A DNA stretch of 25,926 nt from NCBI GenBank assembly GCA_022825185.1, contig JAJDYK010000018.1, forward strand, positions 1 through 25,926. The letters run 5' to 3'. Made by a program: the position numbers and the translations under genes. The notes under the pieces are model-generated. The model was not told the origin of the DNA. It saw nothing but the letters and a program-made list of their open reading frames with translations, and made no database searches. This DNA is from Candidatus Latescibacterota bacterium. GTDB taxonomy: Bacteria > Latescibacterota > UBA2968 > UBA8231. This document shows, piece after piece, positions 25,316 to 25,926 of this stretch (its first letter is position 1; each line of letters begins with the position of its first letter).

Positions 25316-25926
25316 ATGCCCGGCAGACCGTACATCCTCGCCGAGACCAATTGGCAGACCGTAGAGCACACCCCGTACGAGGTGGCGATCCTCCCGTGGG
25401 GGGCGACGGAAGCGCACAATTACCACCTGCCCTATTCGACCGATGTGGTGCAGTGCGACGAGATCGCGGCGGCTGCGGCTGGCATCGCTTGGGAGCAAGA
25501 CGCTAAGGTCATCGTCTTGCCGACTGTGCCCTTTGGCGTCAACACCGGCCAACTCGACATCAAGCTGGACCTCAATCTCAATCCCTCGACTCAGCTTGCC
25601 GTCCTGCAAGACTTGGTCGAAGCGCTCGCCCATCAGGGCATTCCCAAACTGCTCATTGTGAACGGCCACGGCGGCAACGACTTCAAGCAAATGGTGCGGG
25701 AGCTATTGCCGCGTTATGCGATGTTTATTTGCTGCATGGATTGGTACCGCATCGCCGATCAGGGGCTTTTTGCGGAGGGCGGCGACCACGCCAACGAGAT
25801 GGAAACCAGTCTCATGCAATACTTGCGGCCGGATTGGGTGCTGCCCTTGTCGGAGGCTGGCAGTGGCCGCGAGCACAAGTTTAAGATGGCCGCGCTGCGG
25901 GAAGGCTGGGTCTGGACCCAGCGCGA
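25316..25926 (+). CDS. Creatininase-family amidohydrolase (3' end beyond window)
   Basis: 203 codons visible, cut by the right edge. Creatininase-fold metal ligands are visible: LPWGATEAHNYHLPYSTD (Glu32, His34, Asp43), LIVNGHGGND (~residues 112-121) and GGDHANEMETSLMQYL (~158), where the later Glu binds metal. The family includes creatinine amidohydrolase, MftE-like peptidases and FAPy deformylases, all two-metal hydrolases; which reaction applies here is unknown. The ATG at 25316 has AAAGGAG 5-6 bases upstream and starts 10 bases after the thpR stop, so it belongs to the same operon. Confidence 0.85.
   Translation, partial: MPGRPYILAETNWQTVEHTPYEVAILPWGATEAHNYHLPYSTDVVQCDEIAAAAAGIAWEQDAKVIVLPTVPFGVNTGQLDIKLDLNLNPSTQLAVLQDLVEALAHQGIPKLLIVNGHGGNDFKQMVRELLPRYAMFICCMDWYRIADQGLFAEGGDHANEMETSLMQYLRPDWVLPLSEAGSGREHKFKMAALREGWVWTQR

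Overview
This is a bacterial chromosomal fragment made of two different kinds of DNA. From about position 5,740 to the right edge the sequence is GC-rich and densely packed. It carries housekeeping genes (a tRNA-Val, rlmH, a D,D-carboxypeptidase, an uvrA, thpR) among families typical of large-genome, uncultured environmental bacteria: a Gfo/Idh/MocA oxidoreductase, a phytanoyl-CoA-dioxygenase-like enzyme, a TIM-barrel sugar isomerase/epimerase, a creatininase-family amidohydrolase, DUF2723 and an AAA-ATPase/PD-(D/E)XK protein. This mix resembles Latescibacterota or Poribacteria-like lineages. That is an inference from gene content; the window has no rRNA or other phylogenetic marker that settles it.

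Positions 1 to about 5,700 are AT-richer and accessory. The left 3.6 kb look like an integron cassette array without an integrase (a CALIN, cluster of attC sites lacking an integrase). Small unrelated genes, nearly all on the minus strand, are separated by imperfect palindromes with attC anatomy: 1111-1193, 1404-1485 and 3465-3557 are good, 135-225 and 2262-2340 are degraded. Cargo: the start of a SAM-methyltransferase (cut by the left edge), a six-repeat TolB-like beta-propeller, a plus-strand gene remnant, a nucleotidyltransferase split from its C-terminal domain by an in-frame TAG, a second SAM-methyltransferase and a hypothetical protein whose ATG lies inside an attC core site. Next come a GNAT acetyltransferase, a DUF402 protein and an ankyrin-repeat protein. 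The block ends at a short TolC-like remnant, a terminator and a tRNA-Val(GAC) whose 3' end faces the accessory DNA, the usual geometry of a tRNA-bounded genomic island.

Right of the tRNA: an oxidoreductase overlapping rlmH by one base (plus), a dacA-like gene (minus) and a PhyH-like dioxygenase (plus). A minus-strand operon then runs DUF2723 membrane glycosyltransferase, GT2 glycosyltransferase and NamZ/DUF1343 exo-muramidase, with ATGA overlaps, followed by a YqgE/AlgH protein; it suggests cell-envelope glycan work. Upstream of it lies an AAA/PD-(D/E)XK gene bracketed by ~60-bp imperfect direct repeats, each repeat covering the leader and start codon of the gene behind it. Beyond that a CBM9/DOMON-like protein is translationally coupled to a giant 1,889-residue uvrA, which is two complete UvrA proteins fused in tandem. 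The right end is an XRE regulator (plus) and a plus-strand cluster of sugar isomerase, thpR and creatininase-family protein; the last runs off the edge.

No CRISPR array, rRNA, transposase or integrase was seen. The points most worth checking are the integrase-less cassette array next to a tRNA, the repeat-bracketed AAA/nuclease gene and the double UvrA with its small coupled partner.
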